A stretch of 64,000 nt of DNA. Origin: Pseudomonas sp. RIT-PI-S (lineage in GTDB: Bacteria > Pseudomonadota > Gammaproteobacteria > Pseudomonadales > Pseudomonadaceae). This document shows positions 54,164-63,464 of the stretch, in pieces (the stretch's first letter is position 1; every line of letters begins with the position of its first letter). The stretch is from NCBI RefSeq assembly GCF_025642975.1, contig NZ_JANZKJ010000010.1:1-64000 (forward strand). Reading direction: 5' to 3'. The position numbers were made by a program, and so were the translations under genes. Under the pieces are notes generated by a model. The model made no database searches and was not told the origin of the DNA. It saw only the letters and a program-made list of their open reading frames with translations.

Positions 54164-56215
54164 TTACGCCGCCTCGCCTTCCACCAGCCCACTGTGCCGC
54201 AGCAGGGCATCGATGGATGGCTCACGACCACGGAAGTCCACGAACAGCACCAACGGGGCCTGCGATCCGCCACGGGCCAGGATCGCTTCGCGGAATGCCC
54301 GCCCGGTGTCGGGGTTGAGCACGCCGTCTTCCTCGAAGCGCGAGAACGCGTCTGCCGACAGCACTTCGGCCCATTTGTAGCTGTAATAACCTGCGGCATA
54401 ACCGCCAGCGAAAATATGCGAGAAGCTGTTGGGGAAGCGGTTGTAGGCCGGCGGGCGCATCACCGACACTTGGTCGCGGATCTGTTCGAGCACCTGCAGG
54501 GCCGTGCGGCCATCGCCGTGGGTGGCATGCAGCTCGAAGTCGAACAACGAGAACTCCAGCTGGCGGACCATCATCAGCCCCGACTGGAAGTTCTTGGCGG
54601 CGAGCATTTTCTCCAGCAGGTCTTGCGGCAGCGGCTCGCCTGTTTTGTAGTGCCCGGAGATCAGCGCCAGGCCTTCGGGCTCCCAGCACCAGTTCTCCAT
54701 GAACTGGCTCGGCAGTTCCACGGCATCCCAGGCCACGCCGTTGATGCCCGAAACACCGGCGTGCTCGATACGGGTGAGCAGGTGATGCAGGCCATGGCCG
54801 AACTCATGGAAGAGGGTAGTCACTTCATCGTGGGTCAGCAGCGCAGGCTCGCCGGCCACTGCCGGGGTGAAGTTACAAACCAAGTTGGCGACCGGGCTTT
54901 GCAACGCGCCTTCGGCGGTACGCCGGCGGTCCTTGGCGCCGTCCATCCAGGCGCCACCACGCTTGTTGGCCCGGGCATACAGGTCAAAGAAGAACCGCCC
55001 CACGTGCTGGCCGTTTTCTTTGATTTCGAACAGGCGCACGTCGGGGTGCCAGCTGTCGAAGCCGGATAGCTCTGCGATTTCGATCCCATACAGGCGCTGC
55101 ACGATAGCGAACAGCCCGCTAAGCACCTTGTCGATCGGGAAGTATGCGCGCAGGGTTTCCTGAGACACGCTGTAACGCTGCTCGCGCAATTTCTCGCCGT
55201 AATAGCCGCTGTCCCAGCTTTGTAGGTCTGGGCAACCCTGCTCGGCGGCGAACGCCTTGAGCTGTTGCAGGTCTTTCTCGGCGAACGGCTTGCTGCGCTG
55301 GGCAAGGTCGCGCAGGAACCCCAGCACCTGGTCGCTGGATTCGGCCATTTTCGTCGCCAGGCTGAGCTCGGCGTAGTTGGCGAAGCCCAGCAGGTGGGCC
55401 AACTCCTGGCGCAGGTCCAGGATCTGCTCCATCACCGGGCCGTTATCGTTCTGGCCGGCATTAGGGCCTTGCTCCGAGGCCCGGGTGCAATAGGCCACGT
55501 ACACTTCCTCGCGCAGGGCGCGGTCCTGGGCGTAGGTCATTACCGCGTAGTAGCTGGGGAATTCCAAGGTGATCAACCAGCCTTCCAAGCCTTTGGCCTG
55601 CGCCGCGGCAGCCATCTGGGCCCGCGCCGAATCGGTCAGCCCGGCCAGGGCGCCTTCGTCGGTAACGTGCTTGGTCCACGCCTGGGTAGCGTCGAGCAGC
55701 TGGTTGGAGAACTTGCTGCCAAGCTCCGACAGCTTGCTTTGCACTTCGGCATAACGCTTTTGCTGATCCGCCGGCAGGTCGATACCAGACAAGCGGAAAT
55801 CACGCAGCGAGTGCTCGATGATGGTCTTCTGGGCAACGTCGAAGGCGCCACTGGCCGGGCTATTGGCCAATGCCTGGAAGGCTTCGAACAATTGGCGATT
55901 CTGGCCCAGCTCGGTGGAGTAGGCGCTCAGCGCAGGCAGGCACGCTTCATAGGCCTGGCGTAGTTCCGGGCTGTTGCAGACGGCGTTGAGATGGCTGACC
56001 GGGCTCCAGGCCGCGCCAAGGCGGTCGTTGAGCTCGTCCATGGCCAGCACCAGCCCTTCCCAGCTCGGCTCGTTGCCCTGGCGTTCTAGAATCGCGCTGA
56101 CCGCGGCACGGTTATCCGCGAGAATACGCTCGATCGCCGGCTGCACATGCTCAGGGCGAATGGCCGAAAAGGGCGGCAGGTCGTAAGGCTGGAGCAGCGG
56201 ATTGGTCTCGGTCAC
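54164..56215 (-). CDS. prlC: Oligopeptidase A (M3 family)
   Basis: 683-residue zinc oligopeptidase that degrades signal peptides and other short peptides in the cytoplasm. The active site is VTTLFHEFGHGLHHLLTRIE (HExxH), with the second Glu in FMENWCWEPEGLALI. GTG at 56215 (AAGGTGT upstream, spacing 9) gives a normal start, TETNPLLQPYDLPPFSAIRP; the GTG six bases earlier is possible. It is translated just ahead of yheV. The length is typical for PrlC. Confidence 0.95.
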   Translation of the reverse strand: MTETNPLLQPYDLPPFSAIRPEHVQPAIERILADNRAAVSAILERQGNEPSWEGLVLAMDELNDRLGAAWSPVSHLNAVCNSPELRQAYEACLPALSAYSTELGQNRQLFEAFQALANSPASGAFDVAQKTIIEHSLRDFRLSGIDLPADQQKRYAEVQSKLSELGSKFSNQLLDATQAWTKHVTDEGALAGLTDSARAQMAAAAQAKGLEGWLITLEFPSYYAVMTYAQDRALREEVYVAYCTRASEQGPNAGQNDNGPVMEQILDLRQELAHLLGFANYAELSLATKMAESSDQVLGFLRDLAQRSKPFAEKDLQQLKAFAAEQGCPDLQSWDSGYYGEKLREQRYSVSQETLRAYFPIDKVLSGLFAIVQRLYGIEIAELSGFDSWHPDVRLFEIKENGQHVGRFFFDLYARANKRGGAWMDGAKDRRRTAEGALQSPVANLVCNFTPAVAGEPALLTHDEVTTLFHEFGHGLHHLLTRIEHAGVSGINGVAWDAVELPSQFMENWCWEPEGLALISGHYKTGEPLPQDLLEKMLAAKNFQSGLMMVRQLEFSLFDFELHATHGDGRTALQVLEQIRDQVSVMRPPAYNRFPNSFSHIFAGGYAAGYYSYKWAEVLSADAFSRFEEDGVLNPDTGRAFREAILARGGSQAPLVLFVDFRGREPSIDALLRHSGLVEGEAA

Positions 56216-56318
56216 GGTCACACACCTTGGCTGAAGAAGAAACACCGGTCATCTTAATTACAATCATGGGCCCGCGCAGCAACGGCGGCCACTATTGCCC
56301 CTACAGAAGGAGACTATC

Positions 56319-56867
56319 GTGATTCGCACTTTCGCCGGGGTCAGCCCGGTTGTAGGCCCACGCGCCTTTGTCGATGCCAGCGCGGTGGTCATTGGCGACG
56401 TGCATATTGGCGAAGACAGCTCTGTTTGGCCTTTGACCGTGATTCGCGGCGATATGCACCGCATTCGGATCGGCAACCGCACCAGCGTCCAAGATGGCAG
56501 CGTGCTGCATATCACCCATGCAGGGCCTTACAACGAGGAGGGCTTCCCGCTGCTGATCGGCGACGAGGTGACTATCGGTCACAAGGTCATGCTTCATGGG
56601 TGCACGTTGGGCAGCCGGATTCTGGTAGGCATGGGCAGCACGGTAATGGACGGCGCTGTGGTGGAAGACGATGTAATCATCGGGGCCGGCAGCTTGGTGC
56701 CGCCGGGCAAGGTGCTTCAAAGCGGCTTCTTGTATGTTGGCAGCCCAGTGAAACAAATACGGCCGTTGACCGATAAGGAGCGGGGGTTTTTCAGTTACAC
56801 CGCCGGCAACTACGTCAAGCTGAAAGACCTGCACCTGGCCGAAGGCTTTGATGGCCTTACCTCTTGA
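56319..56867 (+). CDS. Gamma-class carbonic anhydrase-like (YrdA) protein
   Basis: 182-residue left-handed beta-helix protein built of hexapeptide repeats (VVIGDVHIGEDSSVWPLTVI; GDEVTIGHKVMLHGCTLGSR). Conserved zinc-ligand His residues occur in SVLHITHAG and GHKVMLHGC. Family members are gamma-carbonic anhydrases or related metal-binding acyltransferases; activity is unproven for many. GTG at 56319 has AAGGAG 6 bp upstream. It is divergent from prlC and leads the HAD gene (9 bp later), as in PAO1. Confidence 0.9.
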   Translation: MIRTFAGVSPVVGPRAFVDASAVVIGDVHIGEDSSVWPLTVIRGDMHRIRIGNRTSVQDGSVLHITHAGPYNEEGFPLLIGDEVTIGHKVMLHGCTLGSRILVGMGSTVMDGAVVEDDVIIGAGSLVPPGKVLQSGFLYVGSPVKQIRPLTDKERGFFSYTAGNYVKLKDLHLAEGFDGLTS

Positions 56868-56875
56868 GTACCTCC

Positions 56876-57532
56876 ATGCGCTACCAGACCATTCTCTTCG
56901 ACCTTGACGGCACCCTCACCGACCCTCGCGAAGGGATCACCCGTTCCATCCAGTATGCACTGGCCAAAATGGGCATCGATGAGCCCGACCTGCGCACGCT
57001 GGAGCACTTCATCGGCCCACCCTTGCTCGAAGCCTTCATGCAGTTCTATGGGTTCGACGAAACCCGTGCCTGGGAAGCGGTCAATCACTACAGGGAACGC
57101 TTCAAGGTGACCGGCCTGTATGAAAACGAAGTATTCGAAGGGGTGATCGAACTGCTAGACACCCTGCGCGCCCAAGGCCGGGACTTGTTCGTAGCTACGT
57201 CCAAACCCTGGGAGTTTGCCCGGGAGATCGCCCGACACTTCGGCTTTGACCGGCACTTCAAGGTGATTTATGGCAGCGAATTCGACGGCACTCGCACCAA
57301 CAAGGTCGAGCTGATCGCCCACCTGCTCGAAGCCGAACAGCTGGACCGCACACAAACGCTGATGATCGGTGACCGTAAACACGACCTCATCGGCGCTCAC
57401 CGTAATGGCCTGGCCGCCGTTGCCGTGGGTTACGGCTTCGGCAGTTTCGAGGAGCTCAGCGCCGAAGCGCCGGCGTTCCACTTCGCCACGCTTGAACAAC
57501 TACACCTGGCTTTTAGCGAGCAACGCCTCTAA
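56876..57532 (+). CDS. HAD-family phosphatase (phosphoglycolate phosphatase-like)
   Basis: 218-residue HAD hydrolase. Motif I is TILFDLDGTLTDPREGI (nucleophile Asp), motif II in VATSKPWEFAREI, motif IV in QTLMIGDRKHDLIGAHRNGL. The cap domain is helical, as in PGP or GmhB-type enzymes. ATG at 56876 is preferred; TTG at 56864 would overlap the previous stop. The last 33 bp overlap the convergent aminopeptidase gene. The substrate is unknown. Confidence 0.88.
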   Translation: MRYQTILFDLDGTLTDPREGITRSIQYALAKMGIDEPDLRTLEHFIGPPLLEAFMQFYGFDETRAWEAVNHYRERFKVTGLYENEVFEGVIELLDTLRAQGRDLFVATSKPWEFAREIARHFGFDRHFKVIYGSEFDGTRTNKVELIAHLLEAEQLDRTQTLMIGDRKHDLIGAHRNGLAAVAVGYGFGSFEELSAEAPAFHFATLEQLHLAFSEQRL

Positions 57533-58606
57533 CGCCTGCTGCCGCTGTGGCGCAGGAAGCGCGCCCAACGTACGCACCGCCCGGTAGAAGGCAGGCCAAT
57601 CTCCCCCAGCCTGCCGGTACAAGACAGCGAATGCCGGCACCCACTGGTCATACAAACCAAACGGCAGCAACTTGGCATTGTTGATAGGCGCCTCTACCCA
57701 AGCGTCGTATGCGCCTCTGCCGCCCCATTGGCTGTCGCGCAGTTGACGGTACTCCCGCCGCAGCCGATCGATCTCCGCTTGTTTGGCCACGCGCATCGCA
57801 TCAGGTGCCAACGGCTGGCTATAAAGCGTCTCAAGGCGCTTGCGCAGGTCCAGCACCAAGCGAACGAAGGCGTCCCTACGAGCATTCTGGTCATCGGTTT
57901 CGGCGGGCAGGCCGCGTGCTGCACGCCACTGGCGGGTACCCTCCTGCTCGACGAAGGTCGCGAAGGACTCGTTGAACGGCGTGTCGCCCGGCAGGTAGAA
58001 CCGCTGGTGGGCCAGCTCATGGAAGATCAGCGTGGCGAGGCGTTCGCTACCCCATCCCATCATCGAGCTGACGATAGGGTCATCGAACCAGCCTAGCGTC
58101 GAGTAAGCCTCCACCCCACCCATGTAAACGTCCAGGCCCTGCTGGCGGAGCAACGCCGCGGCACCACGGGCCCGGCCTTGCTGGTAATAGCCGCGATACG
58201 CCACGCAGCCGGCAATGGGGAAGCAATACTGGACAGGGTCGAGCGAGAACTCCGCGGTAGCGAACACATTCCACACCACGAACGGTCGGTGGATGTCCGC
58301 GTACAGGCGGTAGCTACGGTTGTTCGGCAGGCCAAGCCGTTCACTGGCAAACGTGCGCGCCTGCTCGGCCTCAGCCAAGCGGCTGCGTAACGTCGGGGCA
58401 CGTGTGGGGTCGGCGATGACCTTCTCCACTGGCTCACGCGCGCGCAACAGCGACCATTGGCCGCTGGCCAGTTGCTGGTAATAGTCCACGGTGGCGCAAC
58501 CGTTGAGCAGGAAAATACCCAGTAAGGGAACCAACCCTCTGCAAAAACGGTCGAGTGGGCGGTGGCGTGAACGCCTGACAAAAAATTCGAACATGCGCCT
58601 AATCAT
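57500..58606 (-). CDS. Putative aminopeptidase, lipoprotein (Aminopep family)
   Basis: 368-residue protein with a lipoprotein signal (LVPLLGIFLLNGCATVDYY) and a zinc-peptidase active site LATLIFHELAHQRFYLPGD (HExxH) followed by NESFATFVEQEG, whose Glu is the likely third ligand. This is the DUF2265/Aminopep family, conserved in pseudomonads beside the two lipoprotein genes that follow. Start at 58606 is not certain; ATG at 58594 is possible. It should act in the periplasm, anchored to a membrane. Activity is not established. Confidence 0.82.
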   Translation of the reverse strand: MIRRMFEFFVRRSRHRPLDRFCRGLVPLLGIFLLNGCATVDYYQQLASGQWSLLRAREPVEKVIADPTRAPTLRSRLAEAEQARTFASERLGLPNNRSYRLYADIHRPFVVWNVFATAEFSLDPVQYCFPIAGCVAYRGYYQQGRARGAAALLRQQGLDVYMGGVEAYSTLGWFDDPIVSSMMGWGSERLATLIFHELAHQRFYLPGDTPFNESFATFVEQEGTRQWRAARGLPAETDDQNARRDAFVRLVLDLRKRLETLYSQPLAPDAMRVAKQAEIDRLRREYRQLRDSQWGGRGAYDAWVEAPINNAKLLPFGLYDQWVPAFAVLYRQAGGDWPAFYRAVRTLGALPAPQRQQALEALLAKSQV

Positions 58607-58624
58607 GCCTGCCTGGAGCCCTCC

Positions 58625-59038
58625 ATGCGTGAAATATTACTGCTCGGCGCCCTGCTGACCCTCATCGGCTGCATGGGTTTGCCCAAGCCAGACCCGAACC
58701 AAGCCTGGGTCGACTTACAGGTGCCAGAAGAGAACGCCCTGCGCGCTCAACAGGTCGATGCCCAGGCTTGGGACGACCACCGCTATTTCGAAGTGCAACC
58801 TGGCAGCCATGAGCTGACCGTGCGCTACCTGTTCACTGTTGCGCCAGGCAACATTGGGCCCGAAGCGGCGCCACTGTCGCGTGATTGCCAGCTCAACATC
58901 AAATACGCCAACTTCAACGCCGGCGAGCGCTACCAACTCGAAGCGGGCAGCTTGGGCTTTACCCCATGGGCCAAGCTATACGATCAACAGCGCCGGCTAG
59001 TGGGGCGTGCGCAACCTGCCGGTTGCCAGCGCGCTTGA
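58625..59038 (+). CDS. Small lipoprotein, tandem copy 1
   Basis: 137-residue lipoprotein (LLGALLTLIGCMGL). The mature part shares with the next gene the pattern PDPNQAWVDLQV, DDHRYFEVQPGSHELTVRYL, NIKYANFNAGERYQLEAG, indicating duplication. Unknown function. An 18-bp gap separates it from the divergent aminopeptidase. The ATG lies right at the start of the lipoprotein signal. Confidence 0.82.
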   Translation: MREILLLGALLTLIGCMGLPKPDPNQAWVDLQVPEENALRAQQVDAQAWDDHRYFEVQPGSHELTVRYLFTVAPGNIGPEAAPLSRDCQLNIKYANFNAGERYQLEAGSLGFTPWAKLYDQQRRLVGRAQPAGCQRA

Positions 59039-59084
59039 AGGGAGAATGCGGGGTATGCTTGAGGCCTCTTTGAGGTAAACCATC

Positions 59085-59501
59085 ATGCACCGTTACGCCC
59101 TGCTGCCTCTCGCAGCGCTACTCACCGCTTGCACCACTACGCCGGTGCCGCCGCCCGACCCGCAACAAGCCTGGGTCGAGATGTTTACCCGCACCGGCAA
59201 GCTGGTAATGGCCGAACGGCTGGACGGCCAGCACCTGGACGATGGTCGTTATTTCCAGTTCCCGCCAGGGAGCCATGAGCTGCTCGTGCGCTACGACTAT
59301 GACGTGGCTCAGGCGGTGCTTGCCATCATGGCGCAGCCCTACGAGCGCCTGTGCTATATCACCCTGCGCTACAACAACTTCGAAGCGGGCCAACGCTATC
59401 GTTTCGAGGCTCGCAACCTTGGGCTACAGACCTTTGCGTTCCTGTACGACGCCCACGGCAATACGGTAGCTACGGAGCGCCAGGTGAATTGCTTGTTTTG
59501 A
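59085..59501 (+). CDS. Small lipoprotein, tandem copy 2
   Basis: 138-residue lipoprotein (LPLAALLTACTTTP) paralogous to the previous gene: PDPQQAWVEMFT, DDGRYFQFPPGSHELLVRYD, RYNNFEAGQRYRFEARNLG align with copy 1. Both should be outer-membrane or inner-membrane anchored. The pair is conserved in PAO1 next to the aminopeptidase. Function unknown; the shared PGSHELxVRY core may define the fold. Confidence 0.82.
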   Translation: MHRYALLPLAALLTACTTTPVPPPDPQQAWVEMFTRTGKLVMAERLDGQHLDDGRYFQFPPGSHELLVRYDYDVAQAVLAIMAQPYERLCYITLRYNNFEAGQRYRFEARNLGLQTFAFLYDAHGNTVATERQVNCLF

Positions 59502-59597
59502 AGCCAAGGGAGGTTGAACTCGAACTCGTGTGCCTGTGAATAGCCTTCACAAGTGGGGCGAACCCTGATGCCTAAAGGCTTATTCGCAGCCGAGCGC

Positions 59598-59849
59598 TTA
59601 GGTGTCGTTCTTTTGGTAAACAATCTTGCGGGTGCCATATTCACAACTGCCCACGACCATGTTCGGGTCGTTCGCTTCCGCGGCCGGCACAACCTCCAAA
59701 GTGTAGGCCACCACGCCCTGCGCCTGGATCTTGGCCTCGATTTCGGCCTTGAGTTCGGCGCAGTCCTTCGGCGCAGCGCTCACCGTGGCGGCGGCCAGGG
59801 CGAACGCCCCGGCTACCAAGGCCCGAGCTGGCTTGCCCGGCCTACGCAC
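59598..59849 (-). CDS. DUF1161 exported protein, paralogue 1
   Basis: About 83-residue small exported protein. Signal-like start RRPGKPARALVAGAFALAAA ending VSA-AP; mature core KDCAELKAEIEAKIQAQGVV, YTLEVVPA and GSCEYGTRKIVYQK is DUF1161, paralogous to the gene at 61469-61690. GTG at 59849 lies one base after the osmC stop; an ATG at 59870 inside osmC is an alternative. Likely translated with osmC. Function unknown. Confidence 0.75.
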   Translation of the reverse strand: MRRPGKPARALVAGAFALAAATVSAAPKDCAELKAEIEAKIQAQGVVAYTLEVVPAAEANDPNMVVGSCEYGTRKIVYQKNDT

Positions 59850-59850
59850 T

Positions 59851-60276
59851 TCAGCCAACCAGCGAGGCATCGAGGGTAATCTCAGCGTTGAGCACCTTGG
59901 ACACCGGGCAACCGGCCTTGGCCTTGTCGGCCAACTCTTTGAATTGCGCTTCGCTGGCGCCGGGGATCTTCGCCTTGAGGACCAAATGGATCTTGGTAAT
60001 GGCAAAGCCGTCGGCCTGTTTGTCCAGCGTGACTTGGGCCTCGGTACGTATCTCTTCGGCAGTCAGGTTCGCCTCGCCCAGGATCATCGACAACGCCATA
60101 GAGAAACAGCCGGCATGTGCCGCGCCGATCAGCTCTTCCGGATTGGTGCCCTTGCCGCCTTCGAAACGAGCCTTGAAGCCGTAAGGTGCACTTTTGAGCA
60201 CGTTGGTTTCGGTAGAAATCTCGCCAATACCGTTCTTCAGGTCGCCTTTCCAGACCGCGGATGCTTTCTTGATCAT
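59851..60276 (-). CDS. osmC: OsmC-type organic hydroperoxide reductase
   Basis: 141-residue peroxiredoxin that reduces organic hydroperoxides. The two active-site Cys lie in [17 protein letters not shown] and [18 protein letters not shown]; the [20 protein letters not shown] start is typical. ATG at 60276 has GAGGAA 7 bp upstream. The family is stress- and stationary-phase induced. It leads into the DUF1161 gene without a gap. Confidence 0.94.
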   Translation of the reverse strand: MIKKASAVWKGDLKNGIGEISTETNVLKSAPYGFKARFEGGKGTNPEELIGAAHAGCFSMALSMILGEANLTAEEIRTEAQVTLDKQADGFAITKIHLVLKAKIPGASEAQFKELADKAKAGCPVSKVLNAEITLDASLVG

Positions 60277-60422
60277 CACATGCTTCCTCATTGTTGGAAC
60301 GTCTGGTTTTTCAGAGGGGGGAGCGCCTGAGCAAGTTCAGCACATATTTGCGAAAGCGGATCAAAGCGTTCAATGTGAAAGCAGAGAAAAAAGGCGCGGG
60401 GGTGTCTCTTTCTGGAGTGCTT

Positions 60423-61424
60423 ATGAAATCGTTATCCGACGTTAAATATTCCGCGCTGGACCTGGTACCTGTTCGCAAGGAAACGGGGCCGGCCCAGGCG
60501 CTACGCAATTCGCTGGACCTGGCTCAACATCTCGAACGTGCGGGTTTCAACCGCTTCTGGGTCGCCGAGCACCACAACATGGACGGCATCGCCAGCTCGG
60601 CGACCGCGGTGTTGCTGGGCTACCTGGCCGGCGGTACCTCGACCATCCGCATAGGTTCGGGCGGCGTGATGCTGCCTAACCATGCCCCATTGGTAATCGC
60701 TGAACAGTTCGGCACGCTGGAAAGCCTCTATCCGGGCCGCATCGATCTGGGGCTGGGGCGCGCGCCCGGTTCGGATCAACTGACCGCCCGGGCGCTGCGT
60801 CGCGAGCGCAGCGGCAGTGCCGATGACTTTCCTCAAGATGTGGAGGAACTGCTGGGGTACCTGGGCGAACGTACGCCAGAACAGCGGGTGATCGCCGTGC
60901 CGGGCAGCGGCACGCAGGTACCGGTGTGGCTGCTAGGCTCCAGCCTGTTCAGCGCGCAGTTGGCCGGCATGCGTGGCCTGCCCTATGCCTTTGCCTCGCA
61001 CTTTGCCCCTCGGATGATGCATGAGGCGATTCGCATCTACCGGGATCACTTCACGCCCTCCGTGTTTCTCGACAAGCCCTACGTGATGCTGGGTATTCCG
61101 CTGGTTGCAGCCGACACCGACGAGCGCGCGGACTACCTGGCGACATCGGTCTACCAGCGCATCCTGAACCTGATTCGTGGGCAGAGCCTAGTGCTTCAGC
61201 CCCCTGTCGAAACCATGCAGGGCTTATGGTTGCCGCACGAGAAAGAAGCGGTGGGAAGTTTCCTGGCCATGGCCATGGTGGGAAGCCCGCAAAAGATCCG
61301 CGCAAAGCTCGAAGTGCTACTAGCGCAAACCCAGGTAGATGAGTTGATCTTCACCTGCGACCTGTACGAGCACAGCGACCGCGTTCATTCCTATGAACTG
61401 CTCGCGCAGTTGATGCACGGCTAA
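60423..61424 (+). CDS. LLM-class flavin-dependent oxidoreductase (MsnO8 type)
   Basis: 333-residue luciferase-like monooxygenase. Family parts: [40 protein letters not shown] and [20 protein letters not shown], typical of the MsnO8 subfamily. The likely cofactor is FMN; the substrate is unknown. ATG at 60423 has TGGAG 7 bp upstream; the longer frame to 60291 lacks family similarity. It is divergent from osmC. Confidence 0.88.
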   Translation: MKSLSDVKYSALDLVPVRKETGPAQALRNSLDLAQHLERAGFNRFWVAEHHNMDGIASSATAVLLGYLAGGTSTIRIGSGGVMLPNHAPLVIAEQFGTLESLYPGRIDLGLGRAPGSDQLTARALRRERSGSADDFPQDVEELLGYLGERTPEQRVIAVPGSGTQVPVWLLGSSLFSAQLAGMRGLPYAFASHFAPRMMHEAIRIYRDHFTPSVFLDKPYVMLGIPLVAADTDERADYLATSVYQRILNLIRGQSLVLQPPVETMQGLWLPHEKEAVGSFLAMAMVGSPQKIRAKLEVLLAQTQVDELIFTCDLYEHSDRVHSYELLAQLMHG

Positions 61425-61468
61425 GCGGGCTGCCATTGCCCGCGCCGGGCGGGCATTGGCTTTGCTGG

Positions 61469-61690
61469 TCAGCGCTTGTAGACGATTTCCTTCGTCCCAC
61501 CTTCACAAGTACCAACCACCTTGCCATTCGCCGTGCCGCCTTTATTCACGACTTCCAGCGAATAACCCGAGGCGCCCTTGGCCTGGATTTTGGCGTCGAT
61601 CTCGCTTTTGAGGTCGTCGCATGATTTGCCTGCGGCAAAGGCGCCACCGGCAAAGCTGAACATCAGGGTAGCCAACAAGACTTTTTTCAT
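61469..61690 (-). CDS. DUF1161 exported protein, paralogue 2
   Basis: 73-residue periplasmic protein: signal peptide MKKVLLATLMFSFAGGAFAA, mature GKSCDDLKSEIDAKIQAKGA, SGYSLEVVNKG and CEGGTKEIVYKR. Two conserved Cys may form a disulphide. It parallels the copy next to osmC; the gene lies between a luciferase-like gene and dodecin. Function unknown. Confidence 0.9.
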   Translation of the reverse strand: MKKVLLATLMFSFAGGAFAAGKSCDDLKSEIDAKIQAKGASGYSLEVVNKGGTANGKVVGTCEGGTKEIVYKR

Positions 61691-61770
61691 CGTTCACGGT
61701 CCTTGATTCGATTGGAACAAAGTCGGCGAAACCGCCAGCAGCTTTAAAGAAGTGTAGCGACCGCCAACGA

Positions 61771-61986
61771 TCAGCTATCGCCAATTCTGAAGCCGACTTT
61801 CAGGGTGACCTGGAAGTGCTTCACCTGCCCGTCTTCAATATGACCGCGTGTTTCGGTCACTTCGAACCATTCAAGATGCCGCACCGTCTTGGCCGCTTCA
61901 GCAATGGCGTTCTTGATAGCATCGTCGATGCTGATGGTCGACGACCCCACAAGGTCGATCTTCTTATAAGTGTGATGATCGGTCAT
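61771..61986 (-). CDS. Dodecin
   Basis: 71-residue flavin-binding dodecin: MTDHHTYKKIDLVGSSTISI, AIAEAAKTVRHLEWFEVTET, RGHIEDGQVKHFQVTLKVGF. The Trp of WFEVTE stacks on the flavin in known structures. Twelve subunits store FMN or related flavins. ATG at 61986 has a GAGGAG site (positions on the minus strand 5' of it); the longer frame is a shadow. Confidence 0.93.
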   Translation of the reverse strand: MTDHHTYKKIDLVGSSTISIDDAIKNAIAEAAKTVRHLEWFEVTETRGHIEDGQVKHFQVTLKVGFRIGDS

Positions 61987-62142
61987 ATGCAGCTCCTCGG
62001 TCAGTGGCACTGCCATCGGCGACTGGCTAATGGCTTCGTTTACATCTGTGCGCCAAGGGCGGGCAAAAGTTCACAGGCACCGCACTTTTACGAAGCGGCG
62101 CAGTCGGACACTTACACCGCAACTACCTAGCAGGAGTGAACC

Positions 62143-62469
62143 ATGGCCAATAATTCGCTACGTAAAGCGTCGCTGCAAAGCATGGAAGCAGAAATCGAAA
62201 GCCTGCTCCGCTCGCTGGAAAGCCTCAAAGGCGACACCTCGGAAGAGTCCCGTAAAACCCTCAAGGCGCTGAAAGCCAACGCCGAAACCGCGCTCAAGCA
62301 CTCTCGCAGCTTGCTGGCCGACGTGTATGAAGACGTGAAGGTCAAAACCCGCGAAACCAGCTTGGCGACCAAGGAATACGCACAGGAGCACCCGCTGACC
62401 ACCGCTGGCATTGCTGTCGGCGCCGTTGGCCTGCTGGCTGCCTACCTGCTGTGCAAGCGCTCCCACTGA
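62143..62469 (+). CDS. DUF883 (ElaB/YqjD-type) membrane protein
   Basis: 108-residue protein: soluble helical N-terminus rich in Ser/Glu/Lys ([20 protein letters not shown]) and a single C-terminal membrane helix ([20 protein letters not shown]), the ElaB/YqjD/YgaM pattern. Such proteins bind stationary-phase ribosomes at the membrane in E. coli. AGGAG lies 8 bp before the ATG. Its 3' end overlaps trpI by 28 bp, tail to tail. Confidence 0.88.
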   Translation: MANNSLRKASLQSMEAEIESLLRSLESLKGDTSEESRKTLKALKANAETALKHSRSLLADVYEDVKVKTRETSLATKEYAQEHPLTTAGIAVGAVGLLAAYLLCKRSH

Positions 62470-63362
62470 TCCGCCTGATGCGCCAGCTCCAGCCGTAACC
62501 ACTCGGCCAACCGTTCGGCGCGCCGCCCGGTGCGTCGATGGGGCACCCATAGCGCAAGGCTGGCTGGCGTTTGCGAGAACCCCCAGGGTGCGACCAAGCG
62601 CCCGGCCTGGAGGTCATCGGCAACCAGTGCCTGGGGAGCGATCGCCACTCCCAAACCGGTCACCGCAGCTTCGAGCAAGTAATACAAATGCTCGAAGCTC
62701 TGGCTGAACACCAACCCGGTGGTGTCTAACCCCTCTGCCATTGCCCAATTGGGCCACGCTTGTGGCCGCGAGGCGGTTTGCAGCAGCGTCTCACTTAACA
62801 CAGCCTGGGGCGCCGAGCCCAGCAAGCGCGCGCAGTGACGATAGTGCGGGCTGAGCACCGGGCCTATTCGCTCGGGGATCAGCTCATGCACCTGTACGTC
62901 TGCGGGCCAAGGTGGCTCTGCGAACACCAACAAGGCATCGATGCCCGAGCTTTTAGGGTCCAAGTCGCCTTCGCCGGCCGACAGGTGCAAGCGCAGGTCC
63001 GGCAACTCGGCATTGAGGCGGCCAAGCCGCGGGATAAACCAGCGTGCCAGCAAGCTGCCCGAGCACCCCAACACGAAAGGCGCGTCGGCGTCTGTCACGG
63101 CCAACTCGGCGCATACAGCGCGCAACTTATCGAAAGCCTGAGTGCTGACCTCTCGCAGGCGTTGGCCGGCATCCGTGAGCTTAAGGCCGCGGCCATCCTT
63201 GGCGAACAGGGCGACGCCCAGCTCCGCCTCGAGGGCTTTGAGCTGCCGGCTGATCGCCCCATGGGTGACGTTTAGCTGCCGCGCCGCCTGGCTTAGGCTG
63301 CCAAGGCGGGCTGCGGCTTCGAACGCCCGCAGGGCATTGAGTGAGGGCAGGTCACGGCTCAT
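62442..63362 (-). CDS. trpI: LysR-type activator of trpBA
   Basis: 306-residue LysR regulator: [40 protein letters not shown] as helix-turn-helix, then a binding domain with [20 protein letters not shown]. In pseudomonads TrpI activates trpBA with indoleglycerol phosphate. It is divergent from trpB across 102 bp, the classical arrangement. ATG at 63362; longer frame to 63410 would intrude on the promoter. Confidence 0.93.
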   Translation of the reverse strand: MSRDLPSLNALRAFEAAARLGSLSQAARQLNVTHGAISRQLKALEAELGVALFAKDGRGLKLTDAGQRLREVSTQAFDKLRAVCAELAVTDADAPFVLGCSGSLLARWFIPRLGRLNAELPDLRLHLSAGEGDLDPKSSGIDALLVFAEPPWPADVQVHELIPERIGPVLSPHYRHCARLLGSAPQAVLSETLLQTASRPQAWPNWAMAEGLDTTGLVFSQSFEHLYYLLEAAVTGLGVAIAPQALVADDLQAGRLVAPWGFSQTPASLALWVPHRRTGRRAERLAEWLRLELAHQADQWERLHSR

Positions 63363-63464
63363 GATCTGTGAGTTTTCCTGACAGGTTGCTGCGATCTTAT
63401 CGGTTTTCAACCGGCGCTGTCGCGGCTAAAGTCAGGGCATCTGTCCTCTGCCCGGAAGCTTGCC
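63363..63464. promoter_or_regulatory. trpI-trpB divergent control region
   Basis: 102-bp gap between the divergent trpI and trpB starts, where TrpI sites lie in known Pseudomonas systems. A clear dyad was not resolved by eye; GGAAG before trpB is its ribosome binding site. Confidence 0.4.
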
